A stretch of 64,000 bases of DNA. Origin: Collybiopsis luxurians FD-317 M1. Its lineage: Eukaryota > Basidiomycota > Agaricomycetes > Agaricales > Omphalotaceae. Below, in pieces: positions 35,400-46,965 of the stretch. The stretch spans positions 98,398-162,397 of the forward strand of contig KN834838.1 in NCBI GenBank assembly GCA_000827265.1. Reading direction: 5' to 3'. The position numbers and the translations under genes are program-made. Positions within the stretch are counted from its first letter, which is position 1. Each line of letters starts with the position of its first letter. The notes beneath the pieces are model-generated. The model searched no databases. It was not told the origin of the DNA and saw only the letters and a list, made by a program, of their open reading frames with translations.

Positions 35400-36340
35400 G
35401 GGAGAAGAGGTAGAGGAGGTGAGAGAGGGTGTGAGGGTGAAAGAGGATGAGGATGTGAGGGAGGACAAGGGAAGATAAGAGGGTGAAAGAGTAAGAGAGT
35501 GTGAAGGGGTGAAACCCTAGGCATCCCTGGAGATCCCTGGGAGTCTTTGAGAAATGTTTAGAAAAATATATATAAATATTTCAATTTAGATATTTCATGT
35601 GTATCCTTAATGCTTTTCTCACTCCTTACTCCTCACCTCCCATTCTTAACTCTCTCCCTCATCTCTTACCCTTATTCTCTCTCTCACCCTTACCCTCCCT
35701 TCTTTTATCCCCTCACCCCCTTACCCTCTCTCACCCCCTCACCCCCTCACCCTCTCTTACCCCCTCACCCCTCACTCTCTTTCACTCCCTCACCCTCCCT
35801 TACCCCTTCATCCCCCCCTCACCCTCTCACCCTTTCACCCTCCCTCACCTCCTGGCCCAAATCCTAGAGACACAGAGGCTTCTTCCAGGGAACCCCCAGG
35901 GAGCCTCCAGGGCACCCAGGATTTGGGCCATATCCTGGGCTTACCAGGTGGCCTAGGTAGCTAGAGGGTTTTCAGGTTCCTTCAAGTTCCCTACTAGGTG
36001 AGAAGGTGAGGAGGTGAGATGAGAAGGTGGGGAGATGAGGAGGTGAATGAGGAGGTGATGAGGTGAAGAGATGAGGAGGTGAGGGAATGAAGAGGGGGTG
36101 AGACAAAGAGGGGATGAGGTGGTGAAGAAGAGTAGAGAAACTGTGAGGCAGTGAGTGGGTGAAAGTAGAGGAGAGTGAGAGAAGGAGGAACTTGATTAAG
36201 TAAGTCAGGATGAAGAGGGTGAGGGGGGAGAATAAGGGTAAGAGGGAGTATGTGAGAGTGTGTAGGGGTGATGAATAAGATTGAGAGTCTAAAAGAAGGA
36301 ATGTAAAAGGGTAAAAGAGAGAAAGTGAAACACAGTGAAA
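35400..36340. repeat. Strand-asymmetric purine and pyrimidine tracts
   Basis: 35400-35515 is G/A-rich (GAGGTGAGAGAGGGTG style) and 35600-35860 is C/T-rich (repeats of CTCACCC). 35995-36340 is again G/A-rich (GAGGTGAGGAGGTGA style). Long frames inside the C/T tract are Leu/Pro/Ser repeats and not genes. Such mirror-like tracts can form triplex DNA. Confidence 0.8.
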
Positions 36341-36653
36341 GTAGAACTTTCCCAGGGTTGCCTGAGAGCTCCCAGGCTTTCCCAGGCTTTCTCAGGCTTC
36401 TCCAGGCTTCCTCAGGCTCTTCCCAGGCTCTTCCCAGGCTGTCCCAGAGATGCTTCAGACAAGTCTAATCATATTCTGGGTTACTAATCAGGCTATTTAT
36501 AATCTCTTTTAGGCTATCATAGAGGCTATTCCCAGGGATATTTCAGGATACCTAGGTCACCCAGAATCCCTCAGGCAACCTAGGATTTGACCAAAATCTT
36601 GGGAGGCTCTTAGGGTATTTGTTTTTGCCTGTGCAAAGAGTAGATTTTCAGAT
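36340..36653. repeat. CCAGGCTT/CTCAGGCT minisatellite
   Basis: Short units such as CCCAGGCTTT and CTCAGGCTC recur between about 36355 and 36445, with looser CCTGAG/CCAGG motifs around them. No gene is visible. Confidence 0.6.
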
Positions 36654-37720
36654 GTCATAAAACAGTTGTAATTATGCCTGGGGAAACACAATGGGCAGGT
36701 CCTGGCTGGACCCGCCAGGTTTAGCCCAGGACCAGCATCAGGAAAAGTACCTAAAGCCTAGGCAAATACAGGAAGCCTGAGAGCACCCAGGAAATTGGCC
36801 AAATCCTAGGAACCTTCAGGCACTCTCAGGCAGTCCAAGTTGCTTAGGATACTTGGGCTTCCCAGGTTTTAGCCCAATTCCTAGGTGCCCTGGAAGATAT
36901 TTGAAAGTGGCCTGAAGGTCCCTGAGGGCTCCCTGAGGATCCCTGAGGATCCCAGAACCTGAAATATTTTAAATGCTACAAATCATACAAAATTATATTG
37001 TAAATATTTGGTTATGTATTATTCATATGTAAATACACAAGCAGAACATTTATTTGATTAGGATTATGCAGAGGTTTTCACTTTTTCCATAAATCACATG
37101 ATGAGCTCACCGTGAACTGTCCACAATCAAAAACATTTTCCCATGGTCAAAATATGCACAATATTATTATAACCTATTGTATATATACTATGTACATATG
37201 TATAGACTTTGTACTATGCAAATATACTGTTCTGGAGTATGCAAAGTCAATGCAAAGCTTACATTAATATATTGGACTGTACTTAAAGTGTGATAACTGA
37301 GTATGAAAACTGAAGTAATAGGGAACAATGTATCATTACAAGTACAATACTACAGTACATAAGAAGCAGTACAAAAGTAGAATATATAGATTAGAGTAAG
37401 TAGAAGAACAGATGAAAGTATATTTTACTATTTCCCATTCATATGTTGAAGCCTGAGGACACCTCAAAGATCCCCAGGGATCCTGAGGGAACTTCAAGGA
37501 TCCTGAGGGAACTTCAGGGATCCTCAGGTTCCACAGGATTAGGGGGGTGTCCTCTGGCACCCTGGGCACCCTATGTAGCCTAGGTCTCCTGAGAAGCCTT
37601 AAACAGCCTGAGGACAGCCTATGTGTGCCTAGGCTATAGGGCATTTTTCCTGATGAGGTGGGAAACTCAGCTGGTTAATTAGAGAGTGCTCAAGATGAGT
37701 GCTCACAGTTTCCTAATTTC
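36654..37720. repeat. Repeat family copy 1, split by a 920-bp element
   Basis: 36654-36735 and 37656-37720 together match, in reverse, the continuous segment 39868-40003. The family sequence includes TATGCCTGGGGAAACACAATGG on one side of the insertion and the GGTGGGAAACTC block on the other. The copy is interrupted exactly at AG by the element at 36736-37655. Confidence 0.8.
36736..37655. mobile_element. 920-bp non-autonomous TIR element, AG target duplication
   Basis: The left end CATCAGGAAAAGTACC and the right end, inverted, CATCAGGAAAAATGCC form terminal repeats that extend to about 30 bp with a shared GCCTAGGCA. AG flanks both sides (36734-36735, 37656-37657). Comparison with the uninterrupted copy at 39868-40003 defines both ends to the base. 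The interior is rich in CCTGAGG/CCAGG motifs and AT stretches and has no coding capacity. I do not recognise the superfamily. Confidence 0.75.
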
Positions 37721-39867
37721 TTGCTGGAATTATTCTAATTTTTAATAATAATGACATTTGAAAAAAAAAAGTTTGAAATAAGGCATGATATGCATGAATC
37801 ATCAGTGACATTGCAGTGCCTTTCCATTGTGCCACCACCAGCATCTTCATTCCACTGACTTTTCAATGAGTGCCAGTGACTCTCCTAGTTCAGCTCTGAT
37901 GAAGATTCATTTTGTATCATCAGCTAGCCATTTGCAGCCAATAAAATTAAAGCACAAGTTGCTGCTGTATGACTCATGCATATGACATATGCATATCACG
38001 CCATATATACTTAAAAATTTTTTTTGAATGTCATTAATATTGAAAATTACAATAATCCTCGCATCTCTACAGCCCTACAGAAATAAAGAATAATCAGAAT
38101 GCAAGTACTTCATTAGACTGTCATTCACTGAGAAGCTAAATTTTATTTTGATTAGAGCCTCATTTGTTGCATTGCTTATGAAAGCCTTGGTCTTCCCACT
38201 GGTGGCAAAGATGCTCCATGAATTAGACCATCATCATTGGTCTTTTTGACACTGAACCTCTACCAATGCATTGTGTATCCCCTTCCACCCTTTCACAACT
38301 TCTTGCCACTGTATATTTGCAACATCACTTCACAATAGTGCTGCCAGGCTGTTCAAAGACTTCTTTGGCCTGGGTAACAATACTGCAAAGATTGTGAAGG
38401 CTGACATGCAAATGACATTGCTGGAATGAAAGCTATAAGAATAATTGAGCAAGAGTAGCAACAAACTTACAAGTCTAGGTACTTACTTATTAACTAATGC
38501 TATTACATCAATGGATAATTCTATTTGACAGCCCTGTTGCCAAGGGTTGCCAGCTTAAAATCACACAGTAACTCCGGATGTCACACTGGAACTACTGCAG
38601 GTCACATTGTACTCGAGTTCACACCCAGCATGTTAAAGTACCTGGTGACCTGGTGAATGTCATTGTTTGCGAGATGGCAGATAATGTGAACAAATTTCCA
38701 TTTGCGGGAATAGTATGAAGGAGGCAAACAGACCCTAACAGCAACAACAGCACAGAAACTCTATATAGATTATTTTGAATAACAAATAATGGAGTGGATG
38801 CAAGTTGGAGCAATCAACTGACCTCAGCAAAACTTGATACATACTATCAATGTACTAGAGTTGATACTGGACCTAGAGTTGATACTTCTGTTAAAAAAAT
38901 TGTTTTGTTTGAGTGCATTTCTAAACTGCTCACCCTCAAACTCTTTCTGTACACATAATTAACATTATTTAATAGATTTATCAGCTTTGAGTGAGCATGA
39001 ATGAGCTGGAAAATAATTGAGAAATTTTTCAAGTGTTAACACAGTGATTTTTTTCACTTATCAGCATTGGGAAGCATGGGAAATACTCGGTCTCTTTCCT
39101 GTTTTGAGGTTTATGCTATTTATGTCAGATATAAACCTTTGAGTACCATCCGGGAATTTTAACCAAAACATATTCTTCTCAAATGGACGAGGATGGTAAA
39201 AGCTGCACTTTCCCATCGACTTCAGAAACGGCGGTCCGGGTATCAACTCCTGTGATTTTGGGGGTCCTTTCTCGGGAGGCAGCTGGCACAACATGGAGAG
39301 TTTTTCAAACTCTCAAGCATGGTAAATTTGAAGTTCAAGATGTCTACTTGGCATATTTCAAGTTTAAGCAGGATACACAAAGAAGTGCAAAAGTTTTTCT
39401 ATACCAACATTTTCAGTATCAACTCTAGTACATCGATAGTAGTACACGATATCCCCCACCACCCAACTCAATGGTATTTTCAATTATGGCGGTGCCACGA
39501 GAGCCAGCGGCTGGTGTATTCAATACAGCTGGCATCTCAATTGCAAGGGGCACGGAATTCCACAAGCGCTGTACAATTTATGGCTAGTTTCCGGAGTGAC
39601 CGGCCTTCACATGACATTTGATGTGGTTGCTGTTGCGCAACCCTCAGCAACTGGGTTGCCAAAAAGAATAATCCTACATCAACATAGTAAAATTGTACCA
39701 TCCTTGATCAAGAAAGAAACATTGACCAAGGCATGGGCCAAGGGAAAAAAGACCTAGTTTCTCCATGGAACTGGACTCTAGCTTTTGAGCATCCTAGCAA
39801 CCTATTGTTCATTATTTCTGCAAGGCTATAGAGACGGGATTGGGAGAGGATTCAACATGAAGTTGAG
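37721..39867. other. AT-rich region without a supported gene
   Basis: Only short frames occur. The minus frame 39061-39294 (FYHPRPFEKNMFWLKFPDGT) looks protein-like, but I cannot place it and see no matching exons. The repeat boundary is uncertain. Confidence 0.35.
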
Positions 39868-40003
39868 CAAAGCTGTGAGTGCTCATCTTGGGTGCTCTCT
39901 GATTACTCAGCCGAGTTTCCCACCTGGTCCTGGGCTGAACCCGGCGGGTCCAGCCAGAACCTGCCCATTGTGTTTCCCCAGGCATAATTACAATTGTTTT
40001 ATG
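39868..40003. repeat. Repeat family copy 2 (uninterrupted, inverted to copy 1)
   Basis: A 136-bp segment that is the reverse complement of 36654-36735 plus 37656-37720. It acts as the empty site that defines the 920-bp insertion in copy 1. Confidence 0.85.
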
Positions 40004-40019
40004 ACCAAAGAAAGAAACA

Positions 40020-40384
40020 AAGAGCGAGTCTTTTTTTGGCTGAGAAAAGAATTTAATTACTGGCGAAATCTAGATTAAATGACAAAGGAAATTCAAAAGC
40101 CTTTACAGGCGAAAATTCAAAACAATAATGGCCAAAATTGATGTCTTTTATCAATCAAAATTAAAAGGGAATGACAAATCCTTTTTTGACCAAAATTCAA
40201 TTTTAACTGTCATCTTTTTTTCAATTATAGTTTTAGGCGAAAAAAGCTCTGAATTCTGAGTATTTTTTCAGTTGAAAATAGTTATTTTTTGAATCTATTT
40301 ACAGTAATAATTACAGCCGAGAAAAATCGGACCAGTCATAGTGGAAGGAGTCGGGGATTGCTGCTGCAGGCAACACTAAGGATG
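40020..40384. repeat. Dispersed AT-rich repeat
   Basis: The 3' part (GGCGAAAAA-type motifs, then AATCTATTTACAGTAATAAT and TTACAGCCGAGAAAAAT) matches 51890-52105. The last 40 bases match 16371-16410. It is probably a degraded small element lying just upstream of F-box copy C. Confidence 0.7.
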
Positions 40385-40581
40385 AATAGCATGCTAGTAG
40401 ACCGTCATGAATTGAGTGCATGAGCGCTAAATGACAAACCTCACTCATCCTTCTTCATCATTATTCACCATTGAATTACATCCTTTCTGACCAGAAAGGG
40501 ATGTGTTTTTAACATCTCCAAGTGTGTATAACGTGTGTTACTCACAAAAAATTTCACTAACGCACTTTTCAAACTGTAAAA

Positions 40582-42269
40582 ATGGCCCTATATTCAGATT
40601 CACGAATGTGCTCACATGGTAGCAAAACAGAATTCAAACCGCATAGCTTGAATGTGAATACTGCAGAATTGCACACCATACTATGCTCAGAATTTGGTCC
40701 AGCATCCTTCAGACGCAATGAAGTCGGGGAGATAGTACTTTCATTGGATAGGGACATCGCAGTTTATGAATCTGAAATCGTTCATCTCCAATCCCAAATA
40801 CTGTTTTTCGAAGCACAGAAGCAATGTCTATCCAATCATAAAGCGGAAATTCTTTCCTTACTCTCACCCATTCGGTGTCTTCCAAACAAGATCTTGGGAT
40901 ATAGTTTTGAGCTTGCATGCAGTATGAACTTGCTGCAGGAACATCCTTGGACGAATGCGGACCACCCCCTGCTACAAAATTCTTGTTGCCTCCATTGACA
41001 TACCTTCCCGCCCTGACTGTGAGCGCCATCTGCGCTCGATGGCGGGCCATTGCGCTCTCTTTACCTGGACTGTGGTTAGGAATTTGACTGGAAATACTCG
41101 GTAACTCCTTGCCAGCAAATTCCAGTGAATTTTTGTCTGCTGTCCAGTTGTATGTAAAGAGATCCGCCGATCACCCTCTTTCCTTTCAACTTGAGGTCAC
41201 AGGAGGGCCAGGCAAGCATGATCCAGCTTCGGTAGTTCTAGTCACTCAACACAATCAACGTTGGAAAAGTTGCAAATACAGGGGAGACTCTACAGTTTTA
41301 TTGCACATTTTTCTTCAACCCGACTGTCCTCTGCTTGACTTTCCGATCCTCAAAGACTTGGAAGTCAGAGGGGAATAATCACATTCATTTTTTAAAGATT
41401 TTGATGGCTTCGAAGATTGTCCAAACCTTCAAAATCTTTTACCCTGACCCCATTGTCAAAACTACCGCTACATCAATTGTTGGGAATTACAGTATTTTTA
41501 GGAGGATCGAAGGCAAATAATTTCTTAGACATGTGTCCCAACATCACTGCTGCGCTACTACAGCAGCGAAGTGCGACAGAATTGTATTCCAATCGCAAAA
41601 TCCCTCAACAAACATCTTCTAGTGTTCACTCGCTTACCCTGGTGATCCGAAAGACAGACGGTGATTGTTTTCTTCAGGCAATTTTTCTATCCCATATCCT
41701 TCCCACTTTAACTGAGCTCCACATTTGTGCTCTCAGTACAAAACGTCCCTTTTCGCTCGATTGGCCAAGAGAATCGTTCGAGGTCGTTGTTTCCAGATCC
41801 TCCTCAATAACAAAGTTATCATTTCATAGTGTGGGGCTGCGAGACTCGCATCTTGTTGCAATCTCCTTCAACTCCTCCCCTCGGTCATGGATTTTCAGTT
41901 GCAAGACCAGAATAACACCAAGAGAAGTCCTGTCACATCTTTGCTCATATCTCGCTTGCACGATGGACCAAATGATCAATTCTGTTCATCACCTCTACTT
42001 CTGAATCTGCTTTCTCTTTCACTCAACGCAGGGAAGGATGCTTCCTTTGACGATGCAGCATTTGTCAGCTTGATTGCATCTCGCTGTTACCCGACCGGGA
42101 TTACGGGGCAGTTGTGGGCGTTGCTTGTCTTCGTTCCTTGGTTCTTTGCATACACCGTGGGATAATCGACAAAGATGTCTACAAGCCGTTGGAGTATTTG
42201 GATAGAGTAGGGATGAGGGTGGTTCTGAACATAGTGGATGCAACTGGTAATGTTGAAAGAATCGTATAG
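40582..42269 (+). pseudogene. F-box protein gene, copy C (several frameshifts)
   Basis: ATG at about 40582 opens ALYSDSRMCSHGSK, then the coiled coil VYESEIVHLQSQ and the F-box start LLSPIRCLPNK (about 40860-40890). The frame breaks before 41000 and shifts again several times, yet homology to copies A and D continues through the LRR-like half to 'NVERIV' and TAG 42269. About 160 bp upstream of the start also matches copies A and D. F-box proteins recruit targets to SCF ligases, but this copy cannot make a full product. Confidence 0.88.
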
Positions 42270-42793
42270 TCAATATCTGCACCTTGTCTTTGCCGTTGCC
42301 ATATGCTTTTATCCCTTGGCCAAATTTTTGTGGAATCTCAGTGACCCAATAATGAGACGTTAGCGGGGATCTACGTGGAGGAGAAAACCTTTCTACTTTA
42401 GTTATAGGCTTAGAAGGAGGGTAAGGGCAAAACTTAGAAGCGGGACTACGAGGGTGGAGTTGGTAAGCGGAATGGGACGAAGCTCGGTTCGAGGCTATTG
42501 AATCATTTCTGTGTTTTTTTTTGTCATAGTAATTCCCTATGAGCTATGTAGATAGACGCTATTCTCTTCCTTCTTTCTTTGCTTTCAAGACTTGAAGTTG
42601 TGTGCGGGTGAACCGTCTTGATATAAGCGCTTCATGAGCGCTAAAACACAAAACATCACTCATCCTCCGTCATCACCATCGCAATTGAAATACATCTTTT
42701 CTGACAATCAAGGGGCGTGTTTCAAAAGCTCATAGTGTTTATAACATACACTGTTCATCAAATATTTCGCTAACGCGCTTTCAAGGCGTGAAA
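42270..42793. promoter_or_regulatory. Spacer with duplicated F-box upstream region
   Basis: 42632-42793 is homologous to the 160 bp upstream of copies C (40424-40581) and A (11252-11392), with CACTCATCC, TACATCTTTTCTGAC and a TATAAC motif in the same order. The duplication unit thus includes the promoter region. The first part of the spacer shows nothing clear. Confidence 0.55.
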
Positions 42794-44444
42794 ATGATCT
42801 CATATTCGGATTCGCGATTGTGTTCACATTGTAACAATACAGAATTCAAACTGCGTACCAATGTGAATACTGGAGAACTGCACACCAAACTACGCTCAGA
42901 ATCAGGTCCAACATTCTTCAGACCTAATGAAGTCAAGGAAATGGCACTTTTATTGGATAGGGACATGGCAGGTTATGAATCCGAACTCGCCCATCTTCAT
43001 TCTCAAATCCTGTATGTCGAAGCGCAGAAAAAACGTCTATTCAATTACAAAAGGAAAATCTACTCCTTGCTTTCGTCCATCCGTCGTCTTCCAAATGAGA
43101 TCTTGGGGCGTGTTTTCGAGCTGGCATGCGGTATGAATCTGCTGCAGGAACATCCTTGGACGAACGCAGACAATCCTCCGGCCACCAAACTCTCATCACC
43201 TTCATTAACCTACCTTCCCTCCCTGGTCATAAGCTCCGTCTGCGCCCTCTTTACCTGCACTGTGATCAGGGATTCGACTGGAAATACTCGCTGACTCGTT
43301 AGCAGCGGATTCCGGTGAATTTTTGTCTGCTGTTCAGTTGTATTTGAAGAGATTCGCGAATAACCCTTTCTCCCTCGAGCTCGATATCAAAGGCAAGGCA
43401 ACCGATGATACCCCGGCCTCGTTGCTTTTGGTTACTCGACGTAATGGACGTTGGCGCAGCTGCAAATACAGAGGGCAGTCAACAATTTTATTGCAAGCAT
43501 TTTCCCTACATGAATTTCCGATCCTCGAAGTCTTGGATATCAAAGGCTCGAAAGGATCGTATATTACAGATTTCAACTTTTTTGAAGATTCTCCAAACCT
43601 CCGAGCTCTTGCATCTTTTGTGCCGAGTCAGTCATCAGAACTACCGCTACGACAGCTCGCGAAAATTGCGGCGCCTCTCGACTGCAGGATAAGCATGATC
43701 TTCGAATTGTGTCCCAACGTCATTACTGCGGAGCTACAGCAGCGGAACGTGAAAGGACTGTATTCCAGTCGCGAAATTGCTGAACAGAGGTCTTCTAGTA
43801 CTCGCTCGCTGACGCTAGCTGTCCGAGAGGCAGAAGGTGAATGCTTTGTCAAGGAGCTTTTCGTATCGCATAGTCTTCCAGCTTTAACTGAACTGCACCT
43901 TTATGCCTTTAATACGAAACAGGTGGCCCTGGATTGGCCAAAAGATGCGTTCGAGGTCTTCCTAGCCAGTTCCTGTTGCTCAATCACGACTTTATCGTTT
44001 TGCAACGTGGGCCTGCGGGACTCGGATCTCATTTCGATCCTTCAGCTTCTTCCTTCCGTTGTCGATTTTCGGTTGCAAGACCAGTGTATCACCAAAAGGA
44101 GCCCAGTCACATCCTTGTTGATATCTCGCATGCATGATGGAGCAGATGGGCAGTCCGGTTCATCACCCCTCCTTCCCAAATTGCTTTATCTGTCACTGGA
44201 TCCAGGGAAAAAGGCTATCTTTGACGACGCAGCATTCGTCAGCATGATTGTATCTCGCTGGGTGCCAGACCCTGAGTATGCGGCAGTCGTGGGTGTCTCT
44301 TGTCTTCGCTCCCTGGTCCTTCACATACGCAATCGTGTGGTTAATAAAGAGGTTTACAAGCCGCTGCAGTATCTGGATAGAATGGGGATGCGGGTCGTAG
44401 TGAACGCCGTGGATGCCAGTGGAAATGTAGAACGAATCGTGTAA
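42794..44444 (+). pseudogene. F-box protein gene, copy D (nearly intact; small deletion plus nonsense)
   Basis: ATG 42794 starts MISYSDSRLCSHCNN, the coiled coil GYESELAHLHSQ, and the F-box start LSSIRRLPNEILG (about 43074-43112). Against copies A and C about 20 nt are missing near 43245 (the RWRAIALS segment), which shifts the frame, and the following TGG of 'LW' reads TGA. From 43323 a single open frame of 373 residues covers the LRR-like part to TAA 44444. The second part has conserved 'SITTLSFCNVGLRDSDLI' and 'DDAAFVSMI'. A shorter protein starting downstream is possible, but it would lack the F-box. Confidence 0.85.
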
Positions 44445-44803
44445 TAACTTAAGCCGTACCTGATATTCATAGCTTATTCGATTCGAAGCCCAGCCGGTTA
44501 ATTTCTGACTATCGCGAGTTGCTATCCTGTTTTGCAACCTTTGATTGTTCTTCCATACCTACGTCGAATATACGCCTATCTTATCGTTTGAGAATCAGCA
44601 TCGCCCTAGACTGATGAGAAGCCGTTGGAAGCCGTTGGAAAACTAGCTTCCAGCGCTTCTGTGGGTTAGGGTTAGCCCTTAAACGGCGCTTTTAGATGAC
44701 CATCTAGACTTCCTACACCTGACTTTCTACGTTTGGTTGAAGGTGCATTCTACCATTATCGTATCGTACACTTCAGCCTACAGATTTTATGATATAGCCC
44801 AAG

Positions 44804-46514
44804 ATGACCGGACAATCTGATTCATGTTCGCGGTGCAAAAATCCATCCAAGTTCAAACCACGTCTAAACCTCAATGCCACCGAATTACATTCTCGAATTT
44901 GTGAACTTGGGCCGTCTATGCTTACCCCCCGGGAAGTGGATGAGATGCTTCTACTTTCTGACAGAGATCTGGAGGATTACGAGTCCGAAATTGCTCGTCT
45001 CCAAACCCAGTTGGTCTATGTCGAGGCTCAAAGAGAGCGTCTACGTGATTACAGGACGAAACTGCGATCACTTCGCTCGCCGATTCGACGGATCCCCAAT
45101 GAGGTCTTGAGTCGCATCTTCGAATTTGCTTGTGACGAAAATCTCTTTATCCCCATGGACTGCCCGGATTCAGACTCAGAGTCGAGCTTCTCAGACTATG
45201 ACTCTCACTCTCCAATCAAAGACTTGCCCACTTTTGCGATCAGCGCAGTATGTATGCGATGGCGCTCGTTCGCTCTATCGTCTCCTGCTCTCTGGTCGAG
45301 ACTGAGTTGGAAAATTCTCAGCAGTAATGCGCCTACTGATGAATTTCCACTCCACTATCCAACTCTATCTTCAAAGATCCAAGAAATCCCCTCTATTCCT
45401 TAAAATTGAAATACAGGGACAGCCAGATGAGCCTGGTTTGACGAAAATTTTGTCACCGCTTGTTCCAAATACTTATCGGTGGATTTCGTTCCTGTACAGA
45501 GGAGATTACAAACTTTCCGAGCACCAGTTATTCTCTCAAACCCTTTTTTTCCCTATTTTGGAGAACTTGGTGATAAAGGCCATGAACTCAATGTTGGAGA
45601 TCTTTCGGAATGCTCCGAATATTGTTAGGCTCAGTACTCGCAGGTTCCAGTTCAAACGTAACTCTGCGATACGGCCACGGCTCAATCGGCTCACGAGTCT
45701 GACCGTTGGGGTGCCTACCCAGGAGAAGATGCGCGATGTCTTGAGTTCATGTCCGAATTTGACCTGGCTGTATCTCTGGGAGCTGCTGGACTCTTCATAT
45801 CCAGGCGCAACAGTGACTACACCTCCCATGATGTCAGTGAAAGTTCGCTCGTTTACTCTGGGATCCTCGAGGTTTAGCGCAATTTCCTCAGATTTTATTA
45901 ATGCCGTCCTGGCAACCTACACATTCCCCGCTTTGGATACTCTTTGCATTCGCTCAGAGAACCCATCTTGCAGATTGACATGGCCCAGACACGCTTTCGA
46001 ACATTTCATGGCGAGATCTTCGTGTATTATCACCTCATTTACAATCAAGTCTCTGGGTATTTCCGACTTGGACCTCATTTTCATTCTTCGATTTCTTCCA
46101 TCTCTTCGGGATCTTGAGATCCATGATGTTCGGGAACCAGAAGGCAAAAGTCCAATCACATCTCTCCTTGTATCTGCTCTGCACGGTTTTGCGGGACTCA
46201 ACAAGCGATCCAACTCCAGCGGCGCCCTTCTCGTTCCAAAACTGCGTCAATTGAAGTTCAGGTTCTATGGAACTGCTTTTGATGATGCTGCGTTTGTCAG
46301 CATGGTATCCTCACGCTGGCTTCCTGACCCCAACTATGCTGGCGTTGTCGGTATGGAGTGCCTGAGATCCGTGGTTCTTTATTGCTATTCCCGAGAAGTC
46401 GATCATGATATCTACAAGCCGTTATACTCTCTGGAAAAAGTCGGGATGCGAGTGGTGATTGAAGAGGCTCAGAGGTACGATAGCTGCTCGGTGGATGGCT
46501 TAGACGAAGAATAG
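44804..46514 (+). pseudogene. F-box protein gene, copy E (one frameshift)
   Basis: ATG 44804 starts MTGQSDSCSRCKN, the coiled coil DYESEIARLQTQ and the F-box start 'RSPIRRIPNEVLSRIFEFAC' at about 45073-45130, with 'VCMRWRSFALSSPALW' closing the domain. Homology to the other copies then needs the frame to change by one base near 45345 (DEF followed by HSTIQLYLQ). From there the frame is open to TAG 46514 (KPLYSLEKVGMRVV near the end). No GT-AG intron explains the shift. This is the most diverged of the copies, and apart from the shift it is undamaged, so a sequencing error would make it a working gene. Confidence 0.8.
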
Positions 46515-46694
46515 TCTGCTCTGCGACTCGGACATTGCGAAACGCCATTCTTTCCTTCTCTTCCTCTTTCACTTTTGTTCCATACGTAAATAGATTTTTG
46601 CGACTGGCAAGACCGCCAAGTAGTAGTAGCAGTAGATGATATCTACCCTGAAAATCAGACCGCCGTTTAGGCAGACAGTCGGCGGGCCCGATGT

Positions 46695-46775
46695 AGAGAT
46701 CCGTGATTCTTTGTTTTCATTCTTGGACGATAACCATAGGCCGTTTACTCTTTGGAAAACGTCGGGATGCGTGTT
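46695..46775 (+). pseudogene. F-box gene 3'-end remnant
   Basis: AGATCCGTGATTCTTT and, further on, CCGTTTACTCTTTGGAAAAC with GTCGGGATGCGTG match the last part of copy E (46365-46452) with small gaps. It is a short leftover of a fourth tandem copy. Confidence 0.7.
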
Positions 46776-46965
46776 CAGAGCAGGTCGATATCGAGCACGA
46801 TCCAGACGATTACCAGTTCGTTTTTCGATAACGCGAACTACTAGGCTTTCTTTTCCTTCCTTTGAACAAAATTTACGATTTCCAAATGTACATACATTTC
46901 TTCAACTCGAGCTATGCCCGTCGACCCACATATCTATCTATAGCAGCCTACTCCGCAAGAAAATC

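Noticed and set aside
35597..35956. Two overlapping plus-strand frames of Leu/Pro/Ser repeats
   Set aside because: They are translations of the C/T-rich CTCACCC tract; composition alone explains them.
45327..45403. An intron to explain the frame change in F-box copy E
   Set aside because: No GT...AG pair with a branch site fits; homology is continuous across the shift, so a one-base change is simpler.
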